Notes: generated by a model not told the origin, from the sequence alone. Counted from the stretch's first letter, positions 25,188-34,725 are shown. The stretch: 64,000 bases of DNA from Flagellimonas sp947499585 (GCF_044596045.1 NZ_CP138995.1:558001-622000), one strand, 5' to 3'. Translations and numbers: made by a program.

Positions 25188-28100
25188 ATGAAATACATTT
25201 TATTGTCTATGGTATTGCTCATAGGAGTCAATAGCCAAGCACAACAAACCTTATCCGGAAAGGTTACGGATGTTAATAATGTTCCTATCCCTTTCGTAAA
25301 TATCATTTTAACTGGTTCTGAAATTGGTACAACCACCAGTGAAGATGGCTTGTATTCCTTGAAGGTTCCTAGAGCTTCAACAGCTCTTGAATTTTCCGTT
25401 TTAGGATACCGAACACAGAACATCTCAATCAACAATAGAACAACAATCAATGTGCAACTTGTTGAATCATCTGAACAGTTGGAAGAAGTGGTTTTGACCG
25501 CCCTAGGTTTAAAAAGGGAAACGAAGGAGTTGGGCTATGTCGTTCAAAGTCTTGATGCCAAAGGTGTCACAGAAGTAAAGGCAGTTAATTTTTTAGATAA
25601 TCTCGCGGGCAAATTGGCTGGAGTAACCATTAGCCAAGGCGCCACAGGTGTGGGTTCTACCTCTAGGATAAGCATTAGAGGAGAGGCTTCTTTCTCCAAC
25701 AACAATCCTTTGTTCGTCGTAGATGGTATTCCTATAAACAACAATTCGGTTTTTAATTTCACCAACGAAGCTGCAGCTGGTTTTCAAGAAGTTGATTTTG
25801 GTAATGGCGCCATGGAAGTAAACCCAGATGATATTGCGGAAGTTTCTGTGCTTAAGGGTCCAAGTGCGGCTGCACTTTATGGAACAAGAGCGGCCAACGG
25901 TGTTATTGTTATTGAAACCAAAGATGGTTCAAAAAGCAAAGGTCTTGGCGTCAGTTATAACACCAGTTTTTTTGTAGACTCTGCTTTTAAATTGTCTGAA
26001 TTTCAGAACCAATACGGGCAAGGACAGTCTGGTGTCTTTGAATTTGTTGATGGACTGGGAGGCGGAACCAGCGACAATATCACGTACAGTTGGGGACCAA
26101 GGTTGGATGTTGGCAACCTCATTCCGCAGTTTGATAGCCCCTTGACCCTGCCGGATGGAACTGTAGTAAGAGGAGGTGACACTTCTTTATATAGCGGTTT
26201 GCCCATTACTCCAACCGAGTTTCGTTCAAATCCTGATAATTTGAAGGATTTATATGAAACAGGAACAACTTTTATCAACAATCTGGCAATTTCATCAGCT
26301 TTTGATAAAGGAAACTTCCGTCTTTCATTTACTGATTTGCGCAATGAGTCCATTATTCCGGGAGTCAACTTAGATCGACAGACCATAAGTGCAAGGCTTA
26401 CTTTTAAGCCCACTGAAAGGCTCCGTATCAACTCTTCCATAAGCTACGTGAACTCACAAAGTGATAACAGACCATCAAGTGGATACGGTTCTGAAAACGT
26501 AAACTATTCTTTAGTTGCTTGGGGGCCGCGTTCTTTAAATATTGATAGTCTAAGGGATTATTGGCAACCTGGTTTAGAAGGCGTTCAGCAATTTTCTTAT
26601 AACTATACTTTCTTTGATAATCCGTTTTTTATCCTTCTTGAAAATCGAAACTCTTTTAATCGAGACAGGGTATTTGGTAACGTGTCCGCATCCTATGATA
26701 TTTCAGATAATTTAACGGCTACCATTAGAACGGGTATGGATTATTCTGATGAGCTTCGCCAGTTTAGGCGTTCCTTCAGTTCCAACCGTTTTGCCAATGG
26801 TGGCTACGCTGAACATGATGTGTTTTATCGGGAAATCAACACCGATTTCTTGTTAAACTACCGTAAGGCTTTTGCAAATTTTAAGTTTGATGTTTCTCTT
26901 GGCGGAAACCGTTTGGACCAAAAAGCATTTACCTCACAGTCGCAGGCCACTAGTTTGGCGCAACCTGGTATTTTTAGATTATCCAATGCTGCTTCGCCTA
27001 TTGAAGTCTTTGAATTTGAATCCAACAAGCGCATCAACAGCTTTTATGGTTTGGCAAAGTTTGGCTATAAGGATTTCCTCTTTTTGGACATCACAGGGCG
27101 TAATGATTGGTCAAGTGCGTTGGCTACACCATTTTCTGTGGATAACACCTCCTTCTTTTATCCTTCAATATCAAGTAGTTTCATTCTTTCAGAAATAGTA
27201 GACCTGCCTCAGGCAGTTTCATTTGCAAAACTTCGTGCCAGTTGGGCACAAGTAGGAAATGATACAAACCCATATCAAACCACGGGTGCATTTGTAGCAC
27301 AAACCCCATTTAATGGGCAGCCTACATTTAGTGATCAAAACATAATTGCAAATCCAAATTTAAAACCAGAGCAGACCTCTTCTTTTGAGGTTGGTGCGGA
27401 TGTTCGACTATTTGGTGATCGATTGAACTTTGACATCTCGTATTACAACGCAGTTACCAAAGATCAAATCATTTCATTGCCTATTGGAATTTCATCAGGT
27501 TTTACACAGCAAGTTGTCAACGGTGGTAAAGTACGGTCCAAAGGCGTTGAAATTATAGCGGGAGTTACACCCATTAGCAATGAAAACTTTAGCTGGAACA
27601 GCACTTTCAATTTTAGCAGAAACCGTGCAACGGTGGAAGGTTTACCGCAAGAAGCGGGGCGATTGACTTTGGCTTTTTCCAGAATCTACGACAGTCAAAA
27701 CCAAACGGTATTTTTACAAGTTGAAGAAGGTGGCAGAATTGGCGATTTATATGGAACAGGGTATTTAAAAAATGATGCTGGAGATTTTATCCTTACCGAT
27801 CAAGGTCGATTTATTCCTGATAATACGCTACAAAAATTAGGAAATAACAATCCAGATTTTATGTTGGGTTTCAATAATCAATTCCAATATAAAAATTGGG
27901 ATTTAGATTTTCTCTTGGATTGGCGTCAGGGCGGTATCATTGTTTCTAGAACTAGAGCGCTGGGTAATGTTGGTGGTCAATTGGCAGAAACTGCTTTTAG
28001 ACCAGAAGAAGGAATTGTTCCAGATGGTGTGGTAAATGTTGGAACTGCAGAAAATCCTGTTTTTGAGCAAAACACCGTTGCAGTTTCCGCAGAAAGCTAC

Positions 28101-28391
28101 TACAGACAGTTTTTTGACCGAAACCATGAAGAAAACAATGTGTATGATGCCTCTTTTTTAAAGTTGCGACAGGTATCCATCGGATATACCTTCAAAAGTT
28201 TTCAGCTATTCCAAAATGATGCAAGCTTAAGAGTCTCTCTTATTGGGCGCAATCTTTTTGCCATTACTGAAAATCCACATTTTGACCCGGAACAATTTGC
28301 CGTGCAGGGGAACAGTTTTGTTGGAGGCGTAGAGGATCTGTCCTATGCCACATCACGAAGTATTGGGTTTAAAGCAGGGTTTAATTTTTAG
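25188..28391 (+). CDS. SusC/RagA-type TonB-dependent outer-membrane transporter
   Basis: A 1067-residue outer-membrane transporter. A signal peptide covers residues 1-19 (SQA-Q). A carboxypeptidase-regulatory-like domain follows (GKVTDVNNVPIPFVN, about 23-105), then the linker EEVVLTALGLKRE and the TonB plug (about 115-235, RISIRGEASFSNNNPLFVVDG). The rest is a beta-barrel ending in GFKAGFNF with terminal Phe. It imports a ligand captured by the SusD partner, whose gene begins on the next base. Its place between the DUF2064 gene and ArsS suggests a ligand tied to that pathway rather than a common polysaccharide; no glycoside hydrolases are adjacent. Confidence 0.95.
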   Translation: MKYILLSMVLLIGVNSQAQQTLSGKVTDVNNVPIPFVNIILTGSEIGTTTSEDGLYSLKVPRASTALEFSVLGYRTQNISINNRTTINVQLVESSEQLEEVVLTALGLKRETKELGYVVQSLDAKGVTEVKAVNFLDNLAGKLAGVTISQGATGVGSTSRISIRGEASFSNNNPLFVVDGIPINNNSVFNFTNEAAAGFQEVDFGNGAMEVNPDDIAEVSVLKGPSAAALYGTRAANGVIVIETKDGSKSKGLGVSYNTSFFVDSAFKLSEFQNQYGQGQSGVFEFVDGLGGGTSDNITYSWGPRLDVGNLIPQFDSPLTLPDGTVVRGGDTSLYSGLPITPTEFRSNPDNLKDLYETGTTFINNLAISSAFDKGNFRLSFTDLRNESIIPGVNLDRQTISARLTFKPTERLRINSSISYVNSQSDNRPSSGYGSENVNYSLVAWGPRSLNIDSLRDYWQPGLEGVQQFSYNYTFFDNPFFILLENRNSFNRDRVFGNVSASYDISDNLTATIRTGMDYSDELRQFRRSFSSNRFANGGYAEHDVFYREINTDFLLNYRKAFANFKFDVSLGGNRLDQKAFTSQSQATSLAQPGIFRLSNAASPIEVFEFESNKRINSFYGLAKFGYKDFLFLDITGRNDWSSALATPFSVDNTSFFYPSISSSFILSEIVDLPQAVSFAKLRASWAQVGNDTNPYQTTGAFVAQTPFNGQPTFSDQNIIANPNLKPEQTSSFEVGADVRLFGDRLNFDISYYNAVTKDQIISLPIGISSGFTQQVVNGGKVRSKGVEIIAGVTPISNENFSWNSTFNFSRNRATVEGLPQEAGRLTLAFSRIYDSQNQTVFLQVEEGGRIGDLYGTGYLKNDAGDFILTDQGRFIPDNTLQKLGNNNPDFMLGFNNQFQYKNWDLDFLLDWRQGGIIVSRTRALGNVGGQLAETAFRPEEGIVPDGVVNVGTAENPVFEQNTVAVSAESYYRQFFDRNHEENNVYDASFLKLRQVSIGYTFKSFQLFQNDASLRVSLIGRNLFAITENPHFDPEQFAVQGNSFVGGVEDLSYATSRSIGFKAGFNF

Positions 28392-29855
28392 ATGAGGAAG
28401 ATGAAAAACACAAACAAAATAATTACTGCTTTGATTTTTACTCTGGTGATGGTCACCTCGTGCACCAAAGATTTTGAGGAAATAAACACCAATCCAAATC
28501 AGCCTTTATCCGTGCAACCAAGTCTGTTGCTTAGACAGGTTATTTATGATTATGGAGAGCAAATGTCTTACGAAGGCTTTACTGCTGGTAATCTTTTAGG
28601 GCAATACACTACTGCTTTGGACTTTAATCTTTTTGATCGGCACGATTTAAAGTCGCCACAATTAGGAGGTAATCCATGGCCTATATTTTTCCAAAATCTA
28701 AGGGATAATGAAAGTGTAATCCAATTATCATTGCAAAACGAAACTTTTGCCGTGTATGAAGGCCCTTCACGTATTCTAAAAGCCTATATGGCCGCAGCGC
28801 TTACAGACCTTTTTGGGGATGTTCCCTATTTTGAGGCATTTCGCGGAAAGGAAGGAACCGTTACCCCTGCATATGATTCTCAAGAAACCATTTATACAGC
28901 GGAAGACGGGATTTTGGACAACCTCAACAAAGGAATTGCTGCTTTGGAAAATTATTCTGGAAGTATTTCTCTGGAAGGTGATATTCTTTTTAATGGAGAT
29001 TTAGAGAGCTGGATAAAGTTTGCAAATTCCCTTAGGATAAAATCCTTACTTCGTATTTCAAATAGAACAGATGTTGCAACAGAATTGCAGACCATCTTCA
29101 ATGCGGGCGACTTTATAGATGAGAACACAGAAAATGCCATTTTCAACTTTACGGATGGCGAGCCCAATAACTTCCGTCTAGCCAGATTGCGTATTGGTGA
29201 CTTTAACAATTTTGTGTTGTCCGAAACCATGGAGGAGGTCCTTGTGGATTTTGATGACCCAAGAATAGAAACGCTTTTTAGACCTTTTAGCAATAGTGAT
29301 TCTGGAGAATTCAATGGATTGCTCAACGGTATTGATGCCACCCAAAATGCTGCTATCCTATCCGATTTTTCCTTGGCAGGAACCATTTTCAGGGAAAATA
29401 CGGGACAATTGGATGCCAATTTTATGACAAGTTGGGAAACCCATTTTTTATTGGCCGAAGCAGCAGAACGCGGTTTTATAACTGCAGATGCACAACAGCT
29501 TTATGAAATGGGAGTAACACAGGCCTTCGAATATTGGCAAGTGGGCCTTCCTGCAGATTATTTGACCAATAGCGCGCCTTATGGTGCAGGTGGTGATGCT
29601 TCGATTCAACAAATCATTACGCAAAAATGGATTGCAAATATCATCAATGGTTATGAAGGTTGGATTGAGTACCGCAGAACTGGCTTTCCACACTTAAAAA
29701 CATTATCCGCAAGTTTAAACAATGATATCATTCCTGTTCGCATGCCTTATCCGGCAGAAGAAGAAGCACTAAATAGTGTTAACTACGCAGATGCAGCTTC
29801 AAGAACAGATGGAAATAGTATAAACGTTCCCGTTTGGTGGGACAATAATAAGTAG
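28392..29855 (+). CDS. SusD/RagB-like lipoprotein (SusD-like_2 type)
   Basis: A 487-residue surface lipoprotein that caps the SusC pore. The lipobox is VTSC (Cys24), followed by TKDFEEINTNPNQP, the typical SusD-like_2 start. C-terminal blocks YEGWIEYRRTGFP and IPVRMPYPAEE are strong family markers. The ATG immediately follows the SusC stop; an ATG at 28401 (MKNTNK) is an alternative start giving a shorter signal. Ligand is unknown. Confidence 0.93.
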   Translation: MRKMKNTNKIITALIFTLVMVTSCTKDFEEINTNPNQPLSVQPSLLLRQVIYDYGEQMSYEGFTAGNLLGQYTTALDFNLFDRHDLKSPQLGGNPWPIFFQNLRDNESVIQLSLQNETFAVYEGPSRILKAYMAAALTDLFGDVPYFEAFRGKEGTVTPAYDSQETIYTAEDGILDNLNKGIAALENYSGSISLEGDILFNGDLESWIKFANSLRIKSLLRISNRTDVATELQTIFNAGDFIDENTENAIFNFTDGEPNNFRLARLRIGDFNNFVLSETMEEVLVDFDDPRIETLFRPFSNSDSGEFNGLLNGIDATQNAAILSDFSLAGTIFRENTGQLDANFMTSWETHFLLAEAAERGFITADAQQLYEMGVTQAFEYWQVGLPADYLTNSAPYGAGGDASIQQIITQKWIANIINGYEGWIEYRRTGFPHLKTLSASLNNDIIPVRMPYPAEEEALNSVNYADAASRTDGNSINVPVWWDNNK

Positions 29856-29868
29856 TTAAGAAAAGTAA

Positions 29869-31209
29869 ATGACTGAGGCATTTTTTTGGCAATGGGGTTT
29901 GGTAGTGGCATCTAGTTTGGTGCTGTTCCTAATTTCTCCTTTGGCTAAAAATACCAATCAGTTTTTTAATGCTGTTTATCAAAAAAAGACCCCTAATAGC
30001 TTTGTGCTTATGGGGTCTTTAGTCATTTCTTGGATCTTTGCAAAAAGCATTACCAATGCTGCCAATCTAGGCTTGGAATTTGGGATAGTGGGTGGTGCAG
30101 CTTATGCTGCATACTATCTGTCTTTTGCTGTAGCCGGTATTGTCATTTATAGAATGCGAAAATTTGGAGGCTTTAAAAGCATTCATCATTTTCTTACTTC
30201 TAAGTTTGGAAAAAGCGCTGTAGCTGTATTTTCCATTTTGATTACCATTCGTTTGTTCAACGAGGTTTGGAGCAATACCATGGTCATTGGGTCCTATTTT
30301 GGAAATATGGGCTCTACACCATATTACCTTTCTATTTTGGTTTTTACTGTATTGACATTGGCCTATGCCCTAAAAGGAGGCTTGAGCAGTTCCATATTTA
30401 CAGATAGTATTCAAATGGTATTGTTCACCATACTGCTCCTAGTCATTTTATGGAATGTTTTTGCCGCTGATAGCACGTTTTCTGGTGAAACCGTGGTAAC
30501 CTCAGGAGTCTGGTCTTTTGAAACTGGGCTCAATTTGCTTTTTGCCGCCGTACTTCAATCCTTTAGTTATCCCTTTCATGATCCCGTATTAACGGACAGG
30601 GGGTTTTTAAGTTCCTCAAAGATTACCTTAAAGAGCTTTCTCTGGGCCAGTATTGTTGGTGGATTATGTATTGTCTTATTTAGTATTATTGGTGTCTATG
30701 CGCAGCATCAAGGTTTTGCCGGTCAGGCTGCCGTTGTTGTAGGTCAATCCTTTGGAATTGTTATTCTATTGGTCATCAACTTTATCATGATAACCTCAGC
30801 GGCGTCTACATTGGATTCTACCTTTTCATCATTTTCCAAATTGCTTTCTATAGACTTAAAGCTTGGAAATAGTTTAACTTTTGGCCGAATTGCAATGGTA
30901 TTGATTGCCTTCTTGGGAACAATTCCCGTTTTTCTTGATGCTGAAATTCTTTCGGCTACCACCATCAGTGGGACCATGGTCATAGGCTTAACTCCAATTT
31001 TCATGTTCTGGAAGAAATCACCCCCTAAAATCAGTTTTCATTTAAGTGTTTTCTGCGGATTGCTATTCGGTTTTTTATTGGTATTTAAGTGGTTTCCGCA
31101 AGCTTTGATTTTTACCACAGGAAAGTATGCAGATTTGCTCTGGGTTAATTTCTGGGGCATTCTATGTTGTATCATCTTATATTTGACGCCTTTATGGATA
31201 AAGAAATAG
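29869..31209 (+). CDS. Sodium:solute symporter family transporter
   Basis: A 446-residue inner-membrane protein with about 12-13 transmembrane helices of the SSS family. Recognisable segments are KKTPNSFVLMGSLVISWIFA near the N-terminus, YALKGGLSSSIFTDSIQMVLF in the centre (GG..SSI.TD.IQ is the classic SSS motif) and the SAASTLDSTFSSFSKL stretch. It probably carries into the cytoplasm the solute that SusCD brings through the outer membrane. It begins 13 bases after SusD and overlaps the next gene by 16 bases, so it is part of the cluster operon. Confidence 0.9.
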   Translation: MTEAFFWQWGLVVASSLVLFLISPLAKNTNQFFNAVYQKKTPNSFVLMGSLVISWIFAKSITNAANLGLEFGIVGGAAYAAYYLSFAVAGIVIYRMRKFGGFKSIHHFLTSKFGKSAVAVFSILITIRLFNEVWSNTMVIGSYFGNMGSTPYYLSILVFTVLTLAYALKGGLSSSIFTDSIQMVLFTILLLVILWNVFAADSTFSGETVVTSGVWSFETGLNLLFAAVLQSFSYPFHDPVLTDRGFLSSSKITLKSFLWASIVGGLCIVLFSIIGVYAQHQGFAGQAAVVVGQSFGIVILLVINFIMITSAASTLDSTFSSFSKLLSIDLKLGNSLTFGRIAMVLIAFLGTIPVFLDAEILSATTISGTMVIGLTPIFMFWKKSPPKISFHLSVFCGLLFGFLLVFKWFPQALIFTTGKYADLLWVNFWGILCCIILYLTPLWIKK

Positions 31210-32399
31210 AACATATCGGCACAAAAAGTGGGAAGCTGTTGCTCTTTGGTGGAGTTTACAGCAACCTTCAAGCGTTGGAACAATTGATATCAATAGCACA
31301 AGCAGAAGGTATTGCACCAGAAAATTGTATTTGTACGGGCGATATCACAGGATATTGCGCCCAACCAGAAGAAACCATCACAACCTTTAAAAAGTGGGGA
31401 GCCTTGAGCATTGCTGGAAATGTGGAGTTGCAATTGGCCAATGATAGTGAAGATTGTGGATGTGATTTTAAAGCTGGTGGTCGATGCGATAGTTTCTCCA
31501 AAATGTGGTTTCCTTTTACCAAAGGACATCTGTCTGAATCATCCTTAAAATGGGTTTCGCAACTTCCGGAGCACATCGGTTTTGATTATGGCGGAAAAAA
31601 AGTAACCGTTGTTCATGGCACATATGCCAATGTATCGGAATTTGTTTTTGAATCGACTCAAGACAATATAAAAGAAAGATGTTTTGAAGAAACGGAAGCC
31701 GATGTAATAATTGCAGGTCATTGTGGATTACCGTTTAGTCAAGCCATTGGTAACAAATTTTGGTTAAACCCTGGAGTTATTGGTATGCCGGCCAATGATG
31801 GTACCCAACGGGTATGGTATATGCTTTTGGAAATTGAAAACGGTGAATTAAAATATACTCATCGGTCTTTTGAATATGATTATAAGACCACACAACAACT
31901 AATGTACAAAAACCACTTGCCAGAGGCATATGCGGATACGCTGGCTTCTGGCATTTGGGACAATATGGAAATCCTTCCCGAACTTGAAAAAATGGGACAG
32001 GGCATTCCAATTAATTTTGAAAACAATTCAACACAAAATAAAGAACCTAAAACACCAAAAAAGATGGCAGATTCATATTACGACCCTAAAGACCTAAGAA
32101 AATTTGGGAAAATTACTGAATGGAGCGAAGAACTGGGAACCAAATTCTTTGACTATTATGGTAAGGTTTTCGAAGAAGGTGCACTAAGTGCAAGAGAGAA
32201 GTCTTTGATTGCCTTGGCAGTATCCCATGTGGTTAAGTGTCCTTATTGTATAGATGCCTATACAAAAGACGGTTTGCAAAAAGGCATCACCAAAGAAGAA
32301 ATGATGGAGGCAGTACATGTAGGTGCAGCCATTGAAAGTGGTGCTACGTTGGTACATGGTGTACAAATGATGAACAAATACAATAAATTATCAATGTAA
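31194..32399 (+). CDS. Metallophosphoesterase fused to an AhpD-like (CMD) domain, ArsS-associated
   Basis: A 401-residue fusion from the ATG at 31194; an in-frame ATG at 31164 would deepen the overlap with the symporter gene. Residues about 1-250 resemble a calcineurin-like phosphoesterase: CTGDITGYC, AGNVELQ, VHGTYAN and IIAGHCG are motifs II-V. Motif I reads FGGVYSN instead of the usual D-x-H form. Residues 291-401 form an AhpD/carboxymuconolactone decarboxylase-like domain with CPYC (Cys349, Cys352) and HVGAAIESGATLVHG, as in arsenosugar-associated peroxidase-like proteins. A low-complexity linker and an internal ATG at 32064 mark the joint. Radical SAM ArsS follows. Confidence 0.85.
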   Translation: MDKEIEHIGTKSGKLLLFGGVYSNLQALEQLISIAQAEGIAPENCICTGDITGYCAQPEETITTFKKWGALSIAGNVELQLANDSEDCGCDFKAGGRCDSFSKMWFPFTKGHLSESSLKWVSQLPEHIGFDYGGKKVTVVHGTYANVSEFVFESTQDNIKERCFEETEADVIIAGHCGLPFSQAIGNKFWLNPGVIGMPANDGTQRVWYMLLEIENGELKYTHRSFEYDYKTTQQLMYKNHLPEAYADTLASGIWDNMEILPELEKMGQGIPINFENNSTQNKEPKTPKKMADSYYDPKDLRKFGKITEWSEELGTKFFDYYGKVFEEGALSAREKSLIALAVSHVVKCPYCIDAYTKDGLQKGITKEEMMEAVHVGAAIESGATLVHGVQMMNKYNKLSM

Positions 32400-32462
32400 A
32401 GACGAAATCCAATTCAAAACAAGAATTGAGTCTTCTACTTTATAGCTATAAAATAATGCGTT

Positions 32463-33548
32463 ATGAGTGAAAGCATATTGCCCCAAATGAAAAAGGCGAA
32501 AAAGTCCATGAAGGCTCAAGAAAATGAGTTGGCTGCGATTAATAAACAAATGGAAATTCTTAATGGTGGCATTTTTGCAGATGGTGAGCTTCCTTATTTT
32601 AAGGATAAAATTGCAGAAATAGGGCATTTTCCGTTACGCCCCAATAAGTTGGAAATTCTACAGATCAATGTTGGTTATATGTGTAACCAGGTTTGTGAAC
32701 ATTGCCATGTAGATGCAGGACCTGACCGTAAGGAAATCATGACCCGTGAAACGATGCAGCAGTGTTTGGAAGTCATTAAAAATACAGGGGCGCATACCTT
32801 GGACCTTACCGGTGGGGCACCAGAGATGAATCCGGATTTTCGTTGGTTTGTAGAAGAAGCTGCCAAGGCTGGAATCAAAGATTTTATCGTACGTTCCAAC
32901 TTAACCATTATCCGTGCGAACAAGAAGTATTACGATTTGCCAGACTTCTTTAAAAAGCACAATGTTCATGTAATTTCTTCCATGCCGCATTATACCCGTG
33001 GTAAAACCGACAAGCAACGTGGAGACGGAGTTTTTGATAAATCGATAAAAGCCTTGCAAGAATTAAATGCCAGAGGATACGGCATGCCTGGCAGTTCTTT
33101 ACGTTTGGATTTAGTCTATAACCCATCTGGTGCTTATTTGCCCGGAGACCAAATGGCGATGGAAAAAGATTTTAAAAAGGCTTTGGACGAAGATTTTGGA
33201 ATTCAGTTCCACAACTTATTTGCCATTACCAATCTGCCCATTGCCCGTTTCTTGGACTATCTCATCGCCTCTGAAAATTATGAGGATTATATGTATGCTT
33301 TGGTGGAAGCCTACAATCCCGCTGCGGTAGCCAATGTGATGTGTACCAATACCATTTCCATTAGTTGGGACGGCTGGTTGTACGATTGCGACTTTAACCA
33401 AATGCTCGACCTAAAGGTCGCCAGCAAGGTAAAGCACATTAAAGATTATAACGAGGATATCTTAAACGATAGGAACATTATCATTTCCCAGCATTGTTAT
33501 GGTTGTACTGCGGGTGCGGGGAGTAGTTGCCAAGGGACGGTGGCTTAG
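32463..33548 (+). CDS. arsS: Radical SAM protein ArsS-type (arsenosugar biosynthesis family)
   Basis: A 361-residue radical SAM enzyme. The 4Fe-4S motif is VGYMCNQVCEHCHVDAGP (C-x3-C-x2-C), followed by LDLTGGAPEMNP for SAM binding. The C-terminal domain (DUF3641 type) ends in HCYGCTAGAGSSCQG. In selenoprotein relatives the last Cys of that motif is Sec; here the codon is an ordinary Cys codon. ArsS proteins are implicated in joining an adenosyl-derived sugar to methylated arsenic. No arsM-like gene is adjacent, so the real substrate in this strain is open. It is the last gene of the cluster. Confidence 0.9.
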   Translation: MSESILPQMKKAKKSMKAQENELAAINKQMEILNGGIFADGELPYFKDKIAEIGHFPLRPNKLEILQINVGYMCNQVCEHCHVDAGPDRKEIMTRETMQQCLEVIKNTGAHTLDLTGGAPEMNPDFRWFVEEAAKAGIKDFIVRSNLTIIRANKKYYDLPDFFKKHNVHVISSMPHYTRGKTDKQRGDGVFDKSIKALQELNARGYGMPGSSLRLDLVYNPSGAYLPGDQMAMEKDFKKALDEDFGIQFHNLFAITNLPIARFLDYLIASENYEDYMYALVEAYNPAAVANVMCTNTISISWDGWLYDCDFNQMLDLKVASKVKHIKDYNEDILNDRNIIISQHCYGCTAGAGSSCQGTVA

Positions 33549-33578
33549 CATAAATCGAACTTAGTTTGAAGAGAGTTT

Positions 33579-33610
33579 GCACGAGTTATAAACTCGTGCC
33601 AGCGAGGGGC
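33579..33610. repeat. Hairpin with REP-like tail, copy 1
   Basis: GCACGAGTT (33579-33587), loop ATA and AACTCGTGC (33591-33599) form a perfect 9-bp hairpin followed by CAGCGAGGGGC. A near copy of the right half (18 of 20 bases) is at 35389-35408. It may terminate the arsS transcript and the opposing gene. Confidence 0.65.
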
Positions 33611-34137
33611 TAGTTTTTCTGTTTTTTTCGTTTTCGCAACGCTATTATTTCATTGTTTAAATCTGATTTTGCTCTTAACCTCCATTTGGTGATTTCCTTT
33701 TCGTCTTTAGATTCTGTTACTTTTTCATCTGGTTGGGGTGGCATAGGGGGCGGGTTTAAGGTGGAAATATTGTTTTCAGGTTTATTGAAGCTCCTTGTAA
33801 GCCCACAATGATTTATCACTATTTGATTCTCATCGTTGAAATTCCCATAAATCAGCCATTTTCCCGTTTCATTGATTATTGGGCCGCATAGCGCATCATA
33901 TTTCCCATTATAAATCTCTCCGCTTTTTTCGTCTTTGAAAGATTCAATGACTTTGAACTTAAAAGAATTGTTAAAAGCATCGACTTCGAGAACCTCACCA
34001 ATAAAAATACATTCCGAATTCTCAAATTCTGAATCTTGAATCTCTTTTAGGCTCTCTGGAACCTTGCAGCTGCAAGCACAAATTTTAGTAGACGTCAATA
34101 CTAAAGCACAAATCAATATTTTATAAATATGTTTCAT
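33610..34137 (-). CDS. Secreted Cys-rich hypothetical protein (TIMP/netrin-like N-terminus)
   Basis: A 175-residue exported protein. The signal peptide (residues 1-21) ends before CACSCKVPESL. A Cys-x-Cys close to the mature N-terminus followed by ECIFIGEVLEVD and FKVIESFK resembles TIMP/netrin-module folds, which occur in bacterial secreted proteins of unknown role. Further cysteines (DALCGPI, NHCGL) could form disulfides. The C-terminal third is Pro-, Lys- and Glu-rich and looks disordered. It is flanked by two short dispersed repeats. Confidence 0.6.
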   Translation of the reverse strand: MKHIYKILICALVLTSTKICACSCKVPESLKEIQDSEFENSECIFIGEVLEVDAFNNSFKFKVIESFKDEKSGEIYNGKYDALCGPIINETGKWLIYGNFNDENQIVINHCGLTRSFNKPENNISTLNPPPMPPQPDEKVTESKDEKEITKWRLRAKSDLNNEIIALRKRKKQKN

Positions 34138-34182
34138 TTTTCATATTTGGCTGTAAAAATTATAATCAATGGTCTTTGTAGC

Positions 34183-34203
34183 TAAGTGAAGTTAGGAATT
34201 TTT
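34183..34203. repeat. Dispersed repeat TAAGTGAAGTT, copy 1
   Basis: TAAGTGAAGTTAGGAATTTTT lies between the 5' end of the TIMP-like gene and the stop of the DoxX gene. The 11-base core recurs at 35785 and 36708, each time followed by a T-run. Confidence 0.5.
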
Positions 34204-34205
34204 CA

Positions 34206-34715
34206 TTACAGCATTCGGATTGAACTGATATAAGTCCAAAAAATAAACAGCACTTGCAATGGGATTCTAAACCATAAATACGTAAGTCCATGACCGTCAA
34301 AGGTTCCTTTTTGATAGTTTACCTGATGTATGGCAGCATAAACATTCGCTGGTAACATCACTATGAGAAAAACGATCAAAGTCCATCCACTTATCACTTT
34401 TAGTTTAGGGATAAGCAAGCCAATGGCCAAAAGGATTTCAAAGAGTCCAGTGAGGTGAACAAAGCTTGTCTTGAATGGAATAAATTCAGGTATCATCATG
34501 GACATGCCTTTAGTATAGACGAAATGTCCCATGGCCGTAAAACACAACATGATAGATAGGGCTATTCTTGCGGACAACGCAAAATCATATTGCTTGTACA
34601 TAATTTTCACCACGAAAATGGCAATCACAAAGCTGGATAGAAGTACGAGTAATGGTTTCATAAGGTCTTGCTTTAACTCATTTACAAAATTCATAAATGA
34701 TTTTAGGCCAGACAA
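34206..34715 (-). CDS. DoxX-like membrane protein
   Basis: A 169-residue protein with four predicted transmembrane helices. GHFVYTKGMSMMIPEFIPF followed by LTGLFEILLAIGLLIP is the DoxX-family core. Function is poorly known; members are linked to thiol redox or quinone-related processes. It starts 10 bases after the Crp/Fnr gene on the same strand, so the regulator and DoxX form a two-gene operon and the regulator may respond to the condition in which DoxX is needed. Confidence 0.78.
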   Translation of the reverse strand: MSGLKSFMNFVNELKQDLMKPLLVLLSSFVIAIFVVKIMYKQYDFALSARIALSIMLCFTAMGHFVYTKGMSMMIPEFIPFKTSFVHLTGLFEILLAIGLLIPKLKVISGWTLIVFLIVMLPANVYAAIHQVNYQKGTFDGHGLTYLWFRIPLQVLFIFWTYISSIRML

Positions 34716-34725
34716 TGAACCTAGG

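Noticed and set aside
26003..26440. Open frame of 145 codons antisense to the SusC gene
   Set aside because: The SusC barrel is intact on the plus strand and the antisense protein has no family features.
33463..33548. Selenocysteine in ArsS
   Set aside because: The position that is Sec in some relatives is encoded by an ordinary Cys codon (TGC); no in-frame TGA or SECIS-like hairpin is needed.
32463..33548. Sulfatase-maturing anSME for the sulfatase at 6.4 kb
   Set aside because: The radical SAM protein has the ArsS-type C-terminal CYGCTAGAGSSC motif and lies 25 kb away among ArsS-associated genes.
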